Source: Rothia aeria (GTDB lineage: Bacteria > Actinomycetota > Actinomycetes > Actinomycetales > Micrococcaceae). Taken from it: a DNA stretch of 64,000 nt. Where the stretch lies: positions 2,524,681-2,588,680 of the forward strand of contig AP017895.1 of assembly GCA_002355935.1 (NCBI GenBank), in the 5' to 3' direction. Below are positions 49,399 through 58,550 of this stretch, in pieces (positions within the stretch are counted from its first letter, which is position 1; every line of letters starts with the position of its first letter). A program made the position numbers and the translations under genes. Below the pieces are notes generated by a model. That model was given only the letters and a program-made list of their open reading frames with translations. It was not told where the DNA came from and searched no databases.

Positions 49399-49544
49399 TG
49401 GCAAACCTTTCCGCATATCAGTCGCACACCCCTTATAGCATGTGGTGGATAAAGGTAGCCCCGGGCTGGTGCTGAAACTGTACCGGTCCGGGACTCTAGA
49501 TCGCCCTGTGCACGGGCGCTAGGTGAAGGATGCTCCCCTAAGAA

Positions 49545-50249
49545 TTAGCTGTTAACTTTCTTGGGCTGCACAGGGGTCTTTGGAGTAGTAGCGTCTTTTG
49601 ACGGCTTGATAGCGCTCATGTCTGGGCTTTTAGGTATCGTAACCTTAGCCTTACCGTCCTCTGAGGTTCCAGTATTACCCGCGGCATCAGTGTATACCCA
49701 AGTTCCATCGGTCTTCGTGGTAAACGTGGCGCCGTCATCACCTTTACGAACCCACGAACCATCAGCAGCAACGGTAATAGTTCCTTGGCCCTCTTTTTTC
49801 ATAACCCAGGACCCATCCGCAGCAACAGACAGTTCGATACCCTCCTCGGAGAACTTTCCAACCCAAGAACCATCAGGGCTCACTTTTACGTCTTCCAGAC
49901 CCTTAGCTTCAGAACCCGAACCTGAACCACTCTTTGCTGAAGCTGAAGAGTCAGCTGCACCGCTGCTGGAGTCTGAACCACTGGAGCTATCAGCGGTTGA
50001 TTCGGTGCTGTCACTGTCTGCAGACGCACTGGAATCAGCTGCCCCGGAGGAACTTGCGCTGCTGCTCGAGCTTGCGCTGCTTGACGCGGAGGACGATGCG
50101 GAAGCACTGGAACTCGCGCTTGAAGATGCGGAGGAGCTTGCGCTGCTGCTGCTCGAGTTGTTGGAGGCAGACCCTCCACCGCATGCGCTCAGTGCGAGCA
50201 CACCAGCGAAGGCGAGGGAAAGTAGGGCCGGTGCTTTTTTGTATTTCAT
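49545..50249 (-). CDS. DGSW-repeat lipoprotein, member 3
   Basis: 234 aa from ATG 50249 (AAAGG upstream; the long frame upstream is not used). Lipobox LALSAC. Exceptional Ser/Ala linker from residues 26-105, almost only S, A, D, G. Four units, e.g. DGSWVMKKEGQGTITVAA and DGSWVRKGDDGATFTTKT. Tail with KSPDMSAIKPSKDATTPKT-like and PVQP-K. Length of linker may vary between strains because of Ser codon repeats. Confidence 0.8.
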   Translation of the reverse strand: MKYKKAPALLSLAFAGVLALSACGGGSASNNSSSSSASSSASSSASSSASASSSASSSASSSSSASSSGAADSSASADSDSTESTADSSSGSDSSSGAADSSASAKSGSGSGSEAKGLEDVKVSPDGSWVGKFSEEGIELSVAADGSWVMKKEGQGTITVAADGSWVRKGDDGATFTTKTDGTWVYTDAAGNTGTSEDGKAKVTIPKSPDMSAIKPSKDATTPKTPVQPKKVNS

Positions 50250-50688
50250 CGAGAGACCTTTCGGTAGTGTATATCGGTGTGTGTCCCCACCCCAGACGCT
50301 TATCCCAACATATGTTGAGCCAGCATAAAGGTAGGGTGCGTCACTAGCGGCTACTTTCACTGGTGCGGAACAGGTTTCACCCCTAGCAGGCCGTTAAAGC
50401 ACTGGTATTTAGTCTACCTGAAAAGAACCGCTGACAACGTGGGACACATTACACTTTCTAGAAGCACTATCCTGACACTCTCACGACGAGAAAATACAGA
50501 CTGCTTACGTCGCTGTATTTTTACGAAATCTCAACATTGCCATACCTCTTCCCAGTCACCAGTCAGGCATCCTGAGGATGAAACATTACACTTACCTCAG
50601 TCATTCTCCGATTATTATTCAGAGTGGTCGGTGCCACCTCCACGCGGTAACCGATGGGGCTTTCTATTCATGTGCAGTTAGCAGCAGG
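50250..50688. other. Intergenic stretch with no gene
   Basis: AT-richer stretch of about 440 bp between lipoprotein members 3 and 4; no ORF with coding features, no clear hairpin. Probably holds the promoter of member 3. Confidence 0.4.
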
Positions 50689-51359
50689 TTACTTACTTGG
50701 AGAGATGGGGGTTCGTGGGTCTTTGACGTCAGTGTTCGGCTTAGCAGGTACCTGGGGAGCAACTACTGTACCGTCCTTTGGTGAAGGGGTGCCGTCATAC
50801 TCAACAGCGGTGACTTTGCCGCTGGGGTCTTTCATGGTCCATGACCCGTCATGTTTAACCACAATATGGGTACCGTCTGGCTTATCCATTGTCCAGCTGC
50901 CGTCATAATCTACGGCGATTTTAGTGCCATCTTCCTTCACCTGTGTCCATGACCCGTCATAAGAGATATCCAGCTTAGCCTTGGAAGAGCCACTCTTGGC
51001 GCTACTAGAGGCAGAAGACTCTCCAGCTTTGCCATTGGCGCTTGCGGAGCTGGACGAAGAATCAGCCTTAACCGTCTCCCCGAGGACGCTGAGGCAGACA
51101 CGCTCACATCCCCGCCCTTACCAACATTCACATCCGCCGAATTACCGTTGCCGTCACTACCGGAAATCTTTACATTCCCGTCAGGACCAACCGACACATT
51201 CGCACCAGCAGAAGCTGACGCAGACGAAGAAGCCGGTGAAGAGGAAGAAGAATCAGACGACGATCCTGAAGAGTTCACTGAGACACACCCACTCAGCGCG
51301 AGAATGCCAGCCACAGCAAGAGACACAAAAACAGGAGCTTTTTGGACGGAAATATTCAC
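50689..51359 (-). CDS. DGSW-repeat lipoprotein, member 4 (frameshifted as read)
   Basis: 223 aa after merging. GTG start at 51359. Lipobox LALSGC; first 80 residues nearly equal to member 5, including VSVGPDGNVKISGSDG. As read, the frame fails at 51078-51081 (four C on the plus strand); one more base gives SSGETVKADSSSSSASANGK and connects to DISYDGSWTQVKEDG. Three units: DGSWTQVKEDGTKIAVDY, DGSWTMDKPDGTHIVVKH, DGSWTMKDPSGKVTAVEY. Tail VPAKPN then PRTPISP. Likely duplicated from member 5 or the reverse. Confidence 0.8.
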
Positions 51360-51518
51360 AGTATTTTCTCTTTTCTTATTTGACAGCTAATCGGCTCATC
51401 AGAGTTGGGGGTAAAAACACCTCAACGGCCACATACGCAACCGCTAAAAGATGCGTTAAGAAGCTCACCCACGCCTTCAGGTTTCAGTACCTTATTAGCG
51501 TGGGTGAGATCCTTAAGC

Positions 51519-52208
51519 CTATTGTTTGGGCTGAACAGGAGTTGTCGGGGTGGCCGCTTTATCGTTCGGTTTAGCAGGCACCTGCGGGACGGTGGGAGTT
51601 CCATTATCAGAGTGGAATGCCCCATTCTCGTTAACAGTTGTGGTGTTACCGTCAGCATCGGTCATGGACCACGCGCCACTGGCGTTAACCGTAATGTGAG
51701 TGCCGTCGGACTTCTGCAGCGCCCACGCCCCACCCGCGTTAACCGTAATCTGGGTGCCGTCGGGCTTCACTAGCACCCATGCGCCGCTGTCGTTCATCGT
51801 CAGTTTGCCTTCTGCCGATTCAGAAGAAGCTGCGGAGTCGGCTTTATCGTCAGCTGATGCGGTGGAGTCCTCTGAGGCTTCATCTGATGCGGTTTCCCCT
51901 GAGGACGCCGAGGCAGACACGCTCACATCCCCACCCTTACCAACATTCACATCCGCCGAATTACCCTTGCCGTCACTACCGGAAATCTTCACATTCCCGT
52001 CAGGACCAACCGACACATTAGCACCAGCAGAAGCTGACGCAGACGAAGCAGCCGAAGCCGAAGAACTAGCCGACGATGAAGCCGATGAAGAGGACGAAGA
52101 ATCAGACGACGATCCTGAAGAGTTCACTGAAACACACCCACTCAGCGCGAGCATGCCAGCCACAGCAAGAGACACAAAAACAGGAGCTTTTTTGGAGGTG
52201 ATATTCAT
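51519..52208 (-). CDS. DGSW-repeat lipoprotein, member 5
   Basis: 229 aa. Lipobox LALSGC, Ser/Ala/Asp linker, GANVSVGPDGNVKISGSDG shared with member 4, then three units of GAW type (GAWVLVKPDGTQITVNAG, GAWALQKSDGTHITVNAS, GAWSMTDADGNTTTVNEN) and GAF. Tail VPQVPAKPN and TPVQPKQ. Here GAW replaces GSW, so the Trp is conserved and Ser is not. Frame intact. Confidence 0.82.
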   Translation of the reverse strand: MNITSKKAPVFVSLAVAGMLALSGCVSVNSSGSSSDSSSSSSASSSASSSASAASSASASAGANVSVGPDGNVKISGSDGKGNSADVNVGKGGDVSVSASASSGETASDEASEDSTASADDKADSAASSESAEGKLTMNDSGAWVLVKPDGTQITVNAGGAWALQKSDGTHITVNASGAWSMTDADGNTTTVNENGAFHSDNGTPTVPQVPAKPNDKAATPTTPVQPKQ

Positions 52209-52519
52209 CGGAAGTTCTTTCTTATGTGATTGTTAGTATGCGGTTATGCTATGCCCCAACGATTCGGGGCACCATCAGTCGCCTGTGTGCCTCCATTTGG
52301 CCTGTGTAGGCGGGGTTTTCCGCATCAGTTGAGACCTTTTAATTTTACTGTCGTTTTCTATGCCCCTGCTATGAAAAGCTATGTTTTAACTGTGAAAAGC
52401 ACCCCATAATGTGTGGGGAGCCTCCATATGTACGGCAACTGGGTGCCGTACCCGCAGCGGGTACAGCACCCAGTCTCAGTAAGGTCCGTGTTTTTGAACC
52501 GTTGAACGAGCCGGAGTCC
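52209..52519. other. Intergenic with hairpin
   Basis: About 310 bp between members 5 and 6. Has an inverted repeat at 52439-52473 (CTGGGTGC with GCACCCAG around an inner GTACCCGC/GCGGGTAC). No U-tract on the minus strand, so terminator function is uncertain. An AT-rich part (52330-52420) could carry the promoter of member 5. Confidence 0.45.
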
Positions 52520-53128
52520 CTAACCTAGTTTCTTAGTGGGCTGGACGGGGCTGACAGGGTTGGCGGCCTCAGCATTCGGTTTTGCGGGCACGTCCGGGGT
52601 GTCTGGCTTATCTGCTTTACCGTCGTGCTCAACCTGATTGTACGAGCCGTCAGGTTTTACCGTCACACTGTCGCCGTCGTGTTCGGTTTTAGTCCACGAG
52701 CCGTCAGGCTGCACCGATACGGTGTCACCGTCACGTTCGGTCTTGGTCCATGAGCCATCTGCTGCGACTGTGATCGTGTCGCCGTCAGCCTCTGTGAGGG
52801 TCCAAGCGCCGCCTTCACCCATGGTCACGTTGCCGTTTGCCCCACTGGATGCTGCACCCGAAGCTGCACCAGCCGCGCCACTACTTGCGGCACCGGAGGC
52901 ACCACCAGAAGCACTAGCAGATGCGCTACCAGTTGCCGCACTGGATGCGGTACCGTCCTGAGTCGCAGCCGCAGAAGAGCTGGCTGCTGATGAAGCGCTT
53001 GATGAGCTGGAGCTCGAAGAACTATTGGAAGATGATGCGTTATTAGAACCACCGCAAGCGCTCAGCGCGAGCGCACCGGCGACCGCAATGGTCAGGAATG
53101 CGGAAGTTTTCTTGACAGATGCGTTCAT
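52520..53128 (-). CDS. DGSW-repeat lipoprotein, member 6
   Basis: 202 aa. Lipobox LALSAC. Long Ser/Ala/Gly linker (residues 26-105). Clean 18-residue units: GGAWTLTEADGDTITVAA, DGSWTKTERDGDTVSVQP, DGSWTKTEHDGDSVTVKP, then DGSYNQVEHDG. This is the best example of the repeat and shows the DG-D-T/S-V-T-V strand pair. Tail DVPAKPN and SPVQP. Confidence 0.85.
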   Translation of the reverse strand: MNASVKKTSAFLTIAVAGALALSACGGSNNASSSNSSSSSSSSSASSAASSSAAATQDGTASSAATGSASASASGGASGAASSGAAGAASGAASSGANGNVTMGEGGAWTLTEADGDTITVAADGSWTKTERDGDTVSVQPDGSWTKTEHDGDSVTVKPDGSYNQVEHDGKADKPDTPDVPAKPNAEAANPVSPVQPTKKLG

Positions 53129-53609
53129 TGTCTTGTCCCTTCAAGGGTGGTCGGTTGGCTACCACCGGGTGGATGCACAACCACAGCACATTATAGGATC
53201 AGGTGTGTGCGTCCCGTATGGGGAGGGAAATTGATTCTCGGTGCCGGTTCGGGTTCGTGGGGAACTGTCGCCAAATGCGAAGAATCTGCTGAACCTAATG
53301 TGATTGTATGTTGTCATCCTGTGGTGATATCCCCAGCTTATCAAGATTTTCTATGTTTTCTCCCAGAAAACCTGTGCTTTAGCTGTGATAGTTAAATCTT
53401 AATATTCTGACTTAATCTGATATGAAAGGTGTTTGCTGTGCCGCACCAGCATCGTTACCCCGCTATTACTGTCTGCATCCGCCGGGGGCGATGCGTCCTG
53501 TTGGTGAGAACCGGGTGCCGCATCGGCGTTAATGCGGCACCCGGGGATGGGGGGTCAGGTGGGAACGACGCTGTTCCCGTATGTTGTGGGAGATTCCCGC
53601 ACAAGCGGG
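53129..53609. other. Intergenic with strong hairpin
   Basis: 480 bp. A 13-bp perfect hairpin (53511-53523 with 53532-53544) lies downstream of member 7 on the minus strand and may end it. The right part near 53250-53420 is AT-rich and probably the member 6 promoter. No gene. Confidence 0.5.
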
Positions 53610-54149
53610 CTAGCTGTTGTCTGTTATGGATTTTGTGGGTTGTACGGGAGTGACAGGGGTAACTGCCGAGTTATCGGGTTTTTCGGGAGCTTTTGGAAGT
53701 TTCGGGGGCTCGTTGGATACTGCGCCCTCTTTAAGCACGCGGAAAGTGCCGTCGGCATCCACCCTCGCCGCTTCCTTTATCAGTTGTCCTTTTTCCGAGG
53801 CGGTGGTATAAGACCACGAACCATCCGCTAGCACATTTGTGCTTTCACCTTTGGGGCCAGTGATGGTCCAGCTTCCGTCCTGGAACACGACGTACTTATT
53901 ACCGTCAGGCTCATCTTTTGTCCAAGCAATGGTGGTCCTATCTGAGTCTGATGAGCCGCCCGCACCGCCCGAGGCTGAGGTGTTCGGGGCTGCTGCTGAG
54001 GCTGAGCTTTGAGCCGGGGTGCTTGTTGCGGCTGAGGAGGTGGCTTCTGAGGAGGAGCTTGTTGCTCCACCACCGCATGCACTGAGAATCAGCGTGCCAG
54101 CTAGGGTGGCTGCAACGGGTACGGAACCTTTGTACAGTGAGGTACGCAT
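53610..54149 (-). CDS. DGSW-repeat lipoprotein, member 7
   Basis: 179 aa. Lipobox LILSAC. Short Ser/Thr linker. Units: TIAWTKDEPDGNKYVVFQ, DGSWTITGPKGESTNVLA, DGSWSYTTASEKGQ and DGTFRV. The third unit carries an extra few residues and departs from the pattern. Tail KAPEKPDN, TPVQP. Frame intact. Confidence 0.8.
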   Translation of the reverse strand: MRTSLYKGSVPVAATLAGTLILSACGGGATSSSSEATSSAATSTPAQSSASAAAPNTSASGGAGGSSDSDRTTIAWTKDEPDGNKYVVFQDGSWTITGPKGESTNVLADGSWSYTTASEKGQLIKEAARVDADGTFRVLKEGAVSNEPPKLPKAPEKPDNSAVTPVTPVQPTKSITDNS

Positions 54150-54529
54150 CAGAACTGTTGTTTCCCTTCGGTCGGTTGCGGATCGCCGCCTCTCTCGGAG
54201 GTACCCGCTGTACGGGTTACGGCGTTAGTTCTACCCTATTCACCGCTGCTGTATGGCCGCTCTAAAAAACCGGCTCTCAGCTGTGAAACCCCTAGGGTGC
54301 ACCCGATAGAACCCTCAACTTTAACTTTATATTTTATGATTGTGTGTCAACGTAAGCGTTCTTGACGCACAAGGCACCCCTGCAGGATGCCGAGGCTAAA
54401 ATACCCGCAGCACCACCAGCAGAGGGCGCATACCGTTCACAAATATGATGTTGTACCGTTCGTTGGCGACGTCAATCTCTGGTGAGGCTCACCGCACCCG
54501 CTCTCAGGGTGCGTAGGGCACAGGTGCGG
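54150..54529. other. Intergenic stretch with no gene
   Basis: 380 bp between members 7 and 8. Central AT-rich patch (54300-54360) and a small GCACCC/GGGTGC hairpin at 54496-54514. No coding frame seen. Confidence 0.4.
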
Positions 54530-55099
54530 CTATTTCACCACTGCTTTAGCCCGCCCTAGAACCACCGGGGAGATGGGCTGTGCCGGGTCTTTGGCCTTCG
54601 AGTTATCGGGTTTTGCGGGAGTACCAGGCTTGGCAGGGCCCTTAAAATCGTCTTTCTTCCCGGTACTATCGTACGACCCGTCAGCAGCGACGGATATATT
54701 GCCGTTCTCACCGGATAGCTCCCAGGAGCGGTCTTTATTCACAGTGATGGAGCCATCCGGGCCATCAGCCCACGACCAGGAGCCGTCTGATTTCACGTCC
54801 AGCACCTTCGTGTTCTGTGAATTGCGCACCTCCCAGGCCCCCGATGAGTGCACCTTAAGAGTCATCCCCTGACCGTTATGTGTCTGCCAAGCACCGCTAT
54901 CTTCAACTGTGGCGTCTTTGGTGTTAAAACCTAAATCCCGTATGCGTTCAGTTGCCTGAGCTGTCCCGGAGCTGGAGGAGCTTACTTCCGTGCCTTTAAT
55001 AGTTTCACCGCCGCTGCAGGCGCTCAGTACGAGCGTTCCGGCAAGCACAATGGTGGCGCAGGTAGCGATTTTACGGGTGTTCGTGGAGGTGGTATTCAT
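54530..55099 (-). CDS. DGSW-repeat lipoprotein, member 8
   Basis: 189 aa. Lipobox LVLSAC. Little linker. Five units: GAWQTHNGQGMTLKVHS, GAWEVRNSQNTKVLDVKS, DGSWSWADGPDGSITVNK, DRSWELSGENGNISVAA, DGSYDST. Shares the DRSW variant with member 2. Tail GTPAKPDN then AQPISP. Frame intact. Confidence 0.82.
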   Translation of the reverse strand: MNTTSTNTRKIATCATIVLAGTLVLSACSGGETIKGTEVSSSSSGTAQATERIRDLGFNTKDATVEDSGAWQTHNGQGMTLKVHSSGAWEVRNSQNTKVLDVKSDGSWSWADGPDGSITVNKDRSWELSGENGNISVAADGSYDSTGKKDDFKGPAKPGTPAKPDNSKAKDPAQPISPVVLGRAKAVVK

Positions 55100-55224
55100 A
55101 GTCGCATCCCTCAGGTAGATGTTTCAATGAGCTTCTTTAACCATAAAGTTATCCAAGCATTCATTTCACCTGTAAAGTGATGCATGCACCTGGGAATATG
55201 CTGAATTTTACATATGCACTATTT

Positions 55225-56004
55225 TTACTTCAGCTGTTTCGGGGTCGCTGGAACAGCAGGGGCCGCTGCCTTTTCGTTCGACGGTTTACCAATAGCAGCG
55301 GGTTTTGCCGGAACCTGCGGCTTACCTCCACTGGTCGCGCTATACGAGCCGTCAACCTTCACCTCAGCAATACCGTACGGCCCGCCCGTCCAGGTCCACG
55401 AACCATTGCGCTCAACGGTCACCATACCTCCGGATGGGTGGCTCGTCCACGTCCACGAACCGTCGCTGTCCACCGCGAGGATGCCCTTCGTGCCGTTCAC
55501 AGACCATGAACCATCGTCATCAACTTGCACCGTGGTGCCCTGGGCACTGTGCGCTTCCCAGGCACCATCGTTCTCAATGGTGGTGACTTCCTGAATCGTG
55601 CCGAACCCCAGATCGATGGTGCCCGTTTCGTTGTGTTGCGGAGATGCCGTTGATGCTTTGACGCTGGGGGTCGCGCCAGCTGCGGCCGCACTGGCAGCAG
55701 CCGGGGAGCTGCTTGGTGTCTGCGCTGCTGATGCTGTCTTTTCAGGCTCTACAGGCTGGGCGTGGCCAGATGGGGTGTGGTCAGATGAGCTGGGGGACAT
55801 GCCCAATGTAGCACTGGTGCTAGGCGATGCACTGGAGGCAGATTCCGAAGACGCTTTCGCTTTAGAAATTTCAGCCTGCGCCGAAGCCACCGCGTCTGAA
55901 GCCTGCCGGGTCTCATTCGAGGTGCCGCCGCAGGCGCTCAATAAGCAGACACCCGCTACGGTACAAGAAAGCAGCACATACAGTTTTCGTGCGGAACTTT
56001 TCAT
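55225..56004 (-). CDS. DGSW-repeat lipoprotein, member 9
   Basis: 259 aa from ATG 56004 (GAGGAAAG upstream). Lipobox LLSAC; then ETRQASDAVASAQAE (shared with member 10), Ser/Ala linker with His, five units of 17-19 residues such as GAWEAHSAQGTTVQVDD, DGSWSVNGTKGILAVDS, DGSWTWTSHPSGGMVTVER. Tail PQVPAKPAA and VPATP. Frame intact. Confidence 0.82.
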   Translation of the reverse strand: MKSSARKLYVLLSCTVAGVCLLSACGGTSNETRQASDAVASAQAEISKAKASSESASSASPSTSATLGMSPSSSDHTPSGHAQPVEPEKTASAAQTPSSSPAAASAAAAGATPSVKASTASPQHNETGTIDLGFGTIQEVTTIENDGAWEAHSAQGTTVQVDDDGSWSVNGTKGILAVDSDGSWTWTSHPSGGMVTVERNGSWTWTGGPYGIAEVKVDGSYSATSGGKPQVPAKPAAIGKPSNEKAAAPAVPATPKQLK

Positions 56005-56126
56005 CAGGGGCTCTTTCCTCACGTGGTTGGTATGCCGCCCCAGCTAAGCGGCACAATGATTGTACCGGAAAATAGGTACCTCATGCCTTGTGAGTCAGCG
56101 CCCCGGCATACTGCAGTGTGCCATTA

Positions 56127-56919
56127 TTAGCGAGGCTGCACCGGTGTTTTCGGTGCGGTCGCGTTCTGGTTCGGCTTCGCGGGGAGCTCAGGAACGTCCG
56201 GCCGGTCATGTGAGGGAGCCCCGTCCTCAATCATCACAAACGAGCCGTCAGAGTTGACGGTGACGGTGTCCCCGTCATTCTCACGTTTCGTCCATGAGCC
56301 ATCAGAATTCACGGTCACCACGTCGCCATCAGGCTCGGTTTTCACCCACGAGCCGTCCGGGTTTACCGAGACAACATCGCCGTCAGATTCGGTAGTGCTC
56401 CACCCGCCGCCAGCGGCAACTGCTTGAGTGTTACCCCCGAGATATTGACAGAAGAACCGCCACCGTTCTGGGAGCCTTGACCCTGTGTCGCTCCGCCCTG
56501 TGGCTGCTGTTCACCACCGTGCGGGGCAGCGGCGGAGGGGCTGGATCCGTTCTGGGCCGCAGGTGCAGGTGCAGCGGTACCGCCAGCACGTGCACTTGGT
56601 GCTGCGGCGGCCTCAGTATTCCCCCGTTTCCCCCGTTTGCCGTCTCATGAGCAGTATGCGCTGCTGTGCTCTCATGCACCGGTGCGGCGGCGGGCGCCTC
56701 AGAGCGGTGAGGCCCACTACCGTGGGAGCTGGCGGATGCTGAAGCGGACGGGGAAGCAGAAGCTGATTCTGATGCCCGTTTCGCCATCTCGGCCTGTGCT
56801 GAGGCCACCGCGTCCGAGGCCTGGCGGGTCTCATGGGATTTTCCGCAGGCGCCCAACACCAAAACACCCGCAAGAGCTAGGGGTACCACCGCATAGTATG
56901 TTTTCTGTCGGGGTGTCAT
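56127..56919 (-). CDS. DGSW-repeat lipoprotein, member 10 (frameshifted twice as read)
   Basis: 264 aa after merging. Lipobox LVLGAC then ETRQASDAVASAQAE. As read the frame fails at 56621-56625 and at 56434-56438 (five C each); one base at each gives NTEAAAAPSARAGGTAAP and ISGGNTQAVAAGGGWSTTE. Units GGGWSTTESDGDVVSVNP, DGSWVKTEPDGDVVTVNS, DGSWTKRENDGDTVTVNS, DGSFVMIEDG. Tail LPAKPNQ, KTPVQP. First in transcription direction. Confidence 0.8.
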
Positions 56920-57419
56920 AGGGAAAGTCCTTCTCTTGTCCTGCGTGTGAATCGCTGGGGGTTCCCGAAAGACGGAATAAACGCCGTATCTCGTAGCCCA
57001 GACGAACCCTGAACTGCGTGCCCCAGCGTACGGGGTGGAGGCTTCTACCGGCGTGGCGCGGGGGCTGCTGGCCGGATAGCTACCATGCACCGCCCCATCA
57101 TTACCCATATCATAGCAACGTCCACTATGCCCCAGCTAAGAAAACCTGTGTTTTCCCTGAGAAAACCATGAACGCCCGGCGTGTCACACGTTATAAACCC
57201 TGTTTTCGGCGGGTGACCCACCCGAAACCGCCTACAATATTCGCCACATGTCTATCCCGCAGCCCCGCACAAAGCTACCCAGCACCTGTGGCTTTCACAT
57301 CCTTTTATCTGCGGTATAGGCTGGCTCCCTGCTTCGTATGCGGAGGCCGCACACAAACGGAGCCGCCTCCCCACCGGTACGGCGGGGAGGCGGCTCTTCA
57401 CAGTTTAGAGTCTCAAGAA
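56920..57419. other. Intergenic between lipoprotein array and hup, with terminator
   Basis: 500 bp. Contains the hup terminator (57360-57396: arms GAGCCGCCTCCCCACC-type and its complement, 16 bp with one mismatch). The left part must hold the promoter for lipoprotein member 10. No further gene. Confidence 0.55.
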
Positions 57420-57734
57420 TTACTTCTTCTTGGTGGTCTTGGCGGCCTTCTTCTTGGTGGCGACTGCTGCCTTCAGCTTGGAGCCTGCGGTCAGCTTCAC
57501 GCCGTGACCAGCGGGAATCTGGATGGTTTCGCCGGTCTGCGGGTTACGGCCGGTACGAGCAGCACGGTCGGTGCGCTCAATTGCCAGCCACCCGGGGATG
57601 GTGATCTTCTCGCCCTTGGAGACGGAAGTCTCGAAGACCTGGAACACTGCGTCGAGGACTGCATTAACGGTTGCCTGGCTCTTGCCAGACTTCTCTGCTA
57701 CCTCTGCAACGAGTTCGGTACGGTTCTTAGCCAT
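57420..57734 (-). CDS. hup: HU-family DNA-binding protein
   Basis: 104 aa. MAKNRTELVAEVAEKSGKSQ, ITIPGWLAIERTDRAARTGRNPQTGE (DNA-inserting arm with the NPQTG motif), VKLTAGSKLK, then a Lys/Ala tail (TKKKAAKTTKKK). The nucleoid protein bends DNA. The Lys-rich tail is shorter than the long tail of mycobacterial HupB. GGAAGGGG precedes the ATG. Confidence 0.95.
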   Translation of the reverse strand: MAKNRTELVAEVAEKSGKSQATVNAVLDAVFQVFETSVSKGEKITIPGWLAIERTDRAARTGRNPQTGETIQIPAGHGVKLTAGSKLKAAVATKKKAAKTTKKK

Positions 57735-57826
57735 TAGGGTGCCCCTTCCTGAGACTTTAGATTTGCGACTAAGTCAAAGCTTTTTCCGGTGAGAAATAAC
57801 TTTGCCTAGGTACAAAATACCAGAAA

Positions 57827-58132
57827 TTACCAGCTCGACTTAGTAATGCCGGGCAGTTCGCCACGATGAGCCATCTCGCGGAAACGCACACGGGAGATAC
57901 CAAACTTCTGGAAGGTACCGCGCGGGCGGCCGTCAATCTGGTCACGGTTGCGAACGCGAACGGGGGAAGCGTTACGCGGCAGCTTCTGCAGCGCCACGCG
58001 TGCTGCCTCACGCTCTTCGGGAGTAGCGTTCTCGTCGATCAGCGTCTTCTTCAGGGCAAGACGCTTCTCGTTGTAACGAGCCACAATGACCTTGCGCTGC
58101 TCATTACGAGCAATCTTTGACTTCTTGGCCAT
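57827..58132 (-). CDS. rpsN: Ribosomal protein uS14, zinc-independent type
   Basis: 101 aa. [17 protein letters not shown] and the conserved [27 protein letters not shown]. No CxxC pairs, so this is the long zinc-free form rather than the zinc-binding short form. Last of three genes, 3 nt after rpmG. Confidence 0.95.
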   Translation of the reverse strand: MAKKSKIARNEQRKVIVARYNEKRLALKKTLIDENATPEEREAARVALQKLPRNASPVRVRNRDQIDGRPRGTFQKFGISRVRFREMAHRGELPGITKSSW

Positions 58133-58135
58133 TAT

Positions 58136-58309
58136 TTAGCGCTCCTCTCGGAAATCAACGTGCTTACGTACGACGGGATCGTACTTCTTCAGCACCATAC
58201 GGTCGGGGTTGTTGCGGCGGTTCTTACGGGTCACGTAGGTGAACCCGGTGCCAGCAGTGGACTTGAGCTTGATAATAGGACGCAGATCCTTAGCCTTCTT
58301 AGATGCCAT
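58136..58309 (-). CDS. rpmG: Ribosomal protein bL33, zinc-independent type
   Basis: 57 aa from ATG 58309. [33 protein letters not shown] and the end [15 protein letters not shown] are bL33. It lacks the Cys pairs of the zinc-binding form. Second gene in rpmB-rpmG-rpsN; the longer frame upstream is not used. Confidence 0.95.
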   Translation of the reverse strand: MASKKAKDLRPIIKLKSTAGTGFTYVTRKNRRNNPDRMVLKKYDPVVRKHVDFREER

Positions 58310-58313
58310 AATG

Positions 58314-58550
58314 CTAGATCTTCTCCCCGCGTGCGATGATGTCTGCGACCACGGCGTCGATGCCACGAACATCGATCACCTTAATGCCCTTGGCGGACAC
58401 GTTCAGGGTTACCTTACGGCGAAGCGAAGGAACCCAGTAGGTCTTCTTCTGAACGTTCGGATCGAATCGACGCTTATTGCGGCGATGCGAGTGCGAAATG
58501 CTGTGTCCAAAGCCGGGAACAGCTCCGGTCACCTGGCAGACTGCTGCCAT
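58314..58550 (-). CDS. rpmB: Ribosomal protein bL28, likely zinc-independent type
   Basis: 78 aa. [30 protein letters not shown] and [20 protein letters not shown]. Only one Cys (CQVTG) instead of the CxxC pair of the zinc form. First gene of the three. Confidence 0.95.
   Translation of the reverse strand: MAAVCQVTGAVPGFGHSISHSHRRNKRRFDPNVQKKTYWVPSLRRKVTLNVSAKGIKVIDVRGIDAVVADIIARGEKI

Larger units (their letters stand above)
47919..56919 (-). repeat. Array of ten DGSW-repeat lipoprotein genes
   Basis: Ten consecutive minus-strand genes with the same plan: signal peptide with lipobox, Ser/Ala-rich linker, 3-5 tandem units of 18 (17-19) residues with Gly-Ser-Trp and a second DG, and a tail matching P-A-K-P-N/D-x(4-6)-P-x-x-P-V-Q-P. 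Two pairs are clearly recent copies (members 4/5 and 9/10) while others have diverged outside the motif. No other genes lie within the array. Confidence 0.85.

Noticed and set aside
52520..53128. MORN or RHS repeat
   Set aside because: MORN units are 14 residues with YxGxWxxGKxHG; the units here are 18 with DGSW and different spacing. RHS units carry YDxxGR.
47919..56919. CRISPR array or simple tandem DNA repeat
   Set aside because: Repetition is in protein units within genes with codon variation and no conserved DNA spacers.
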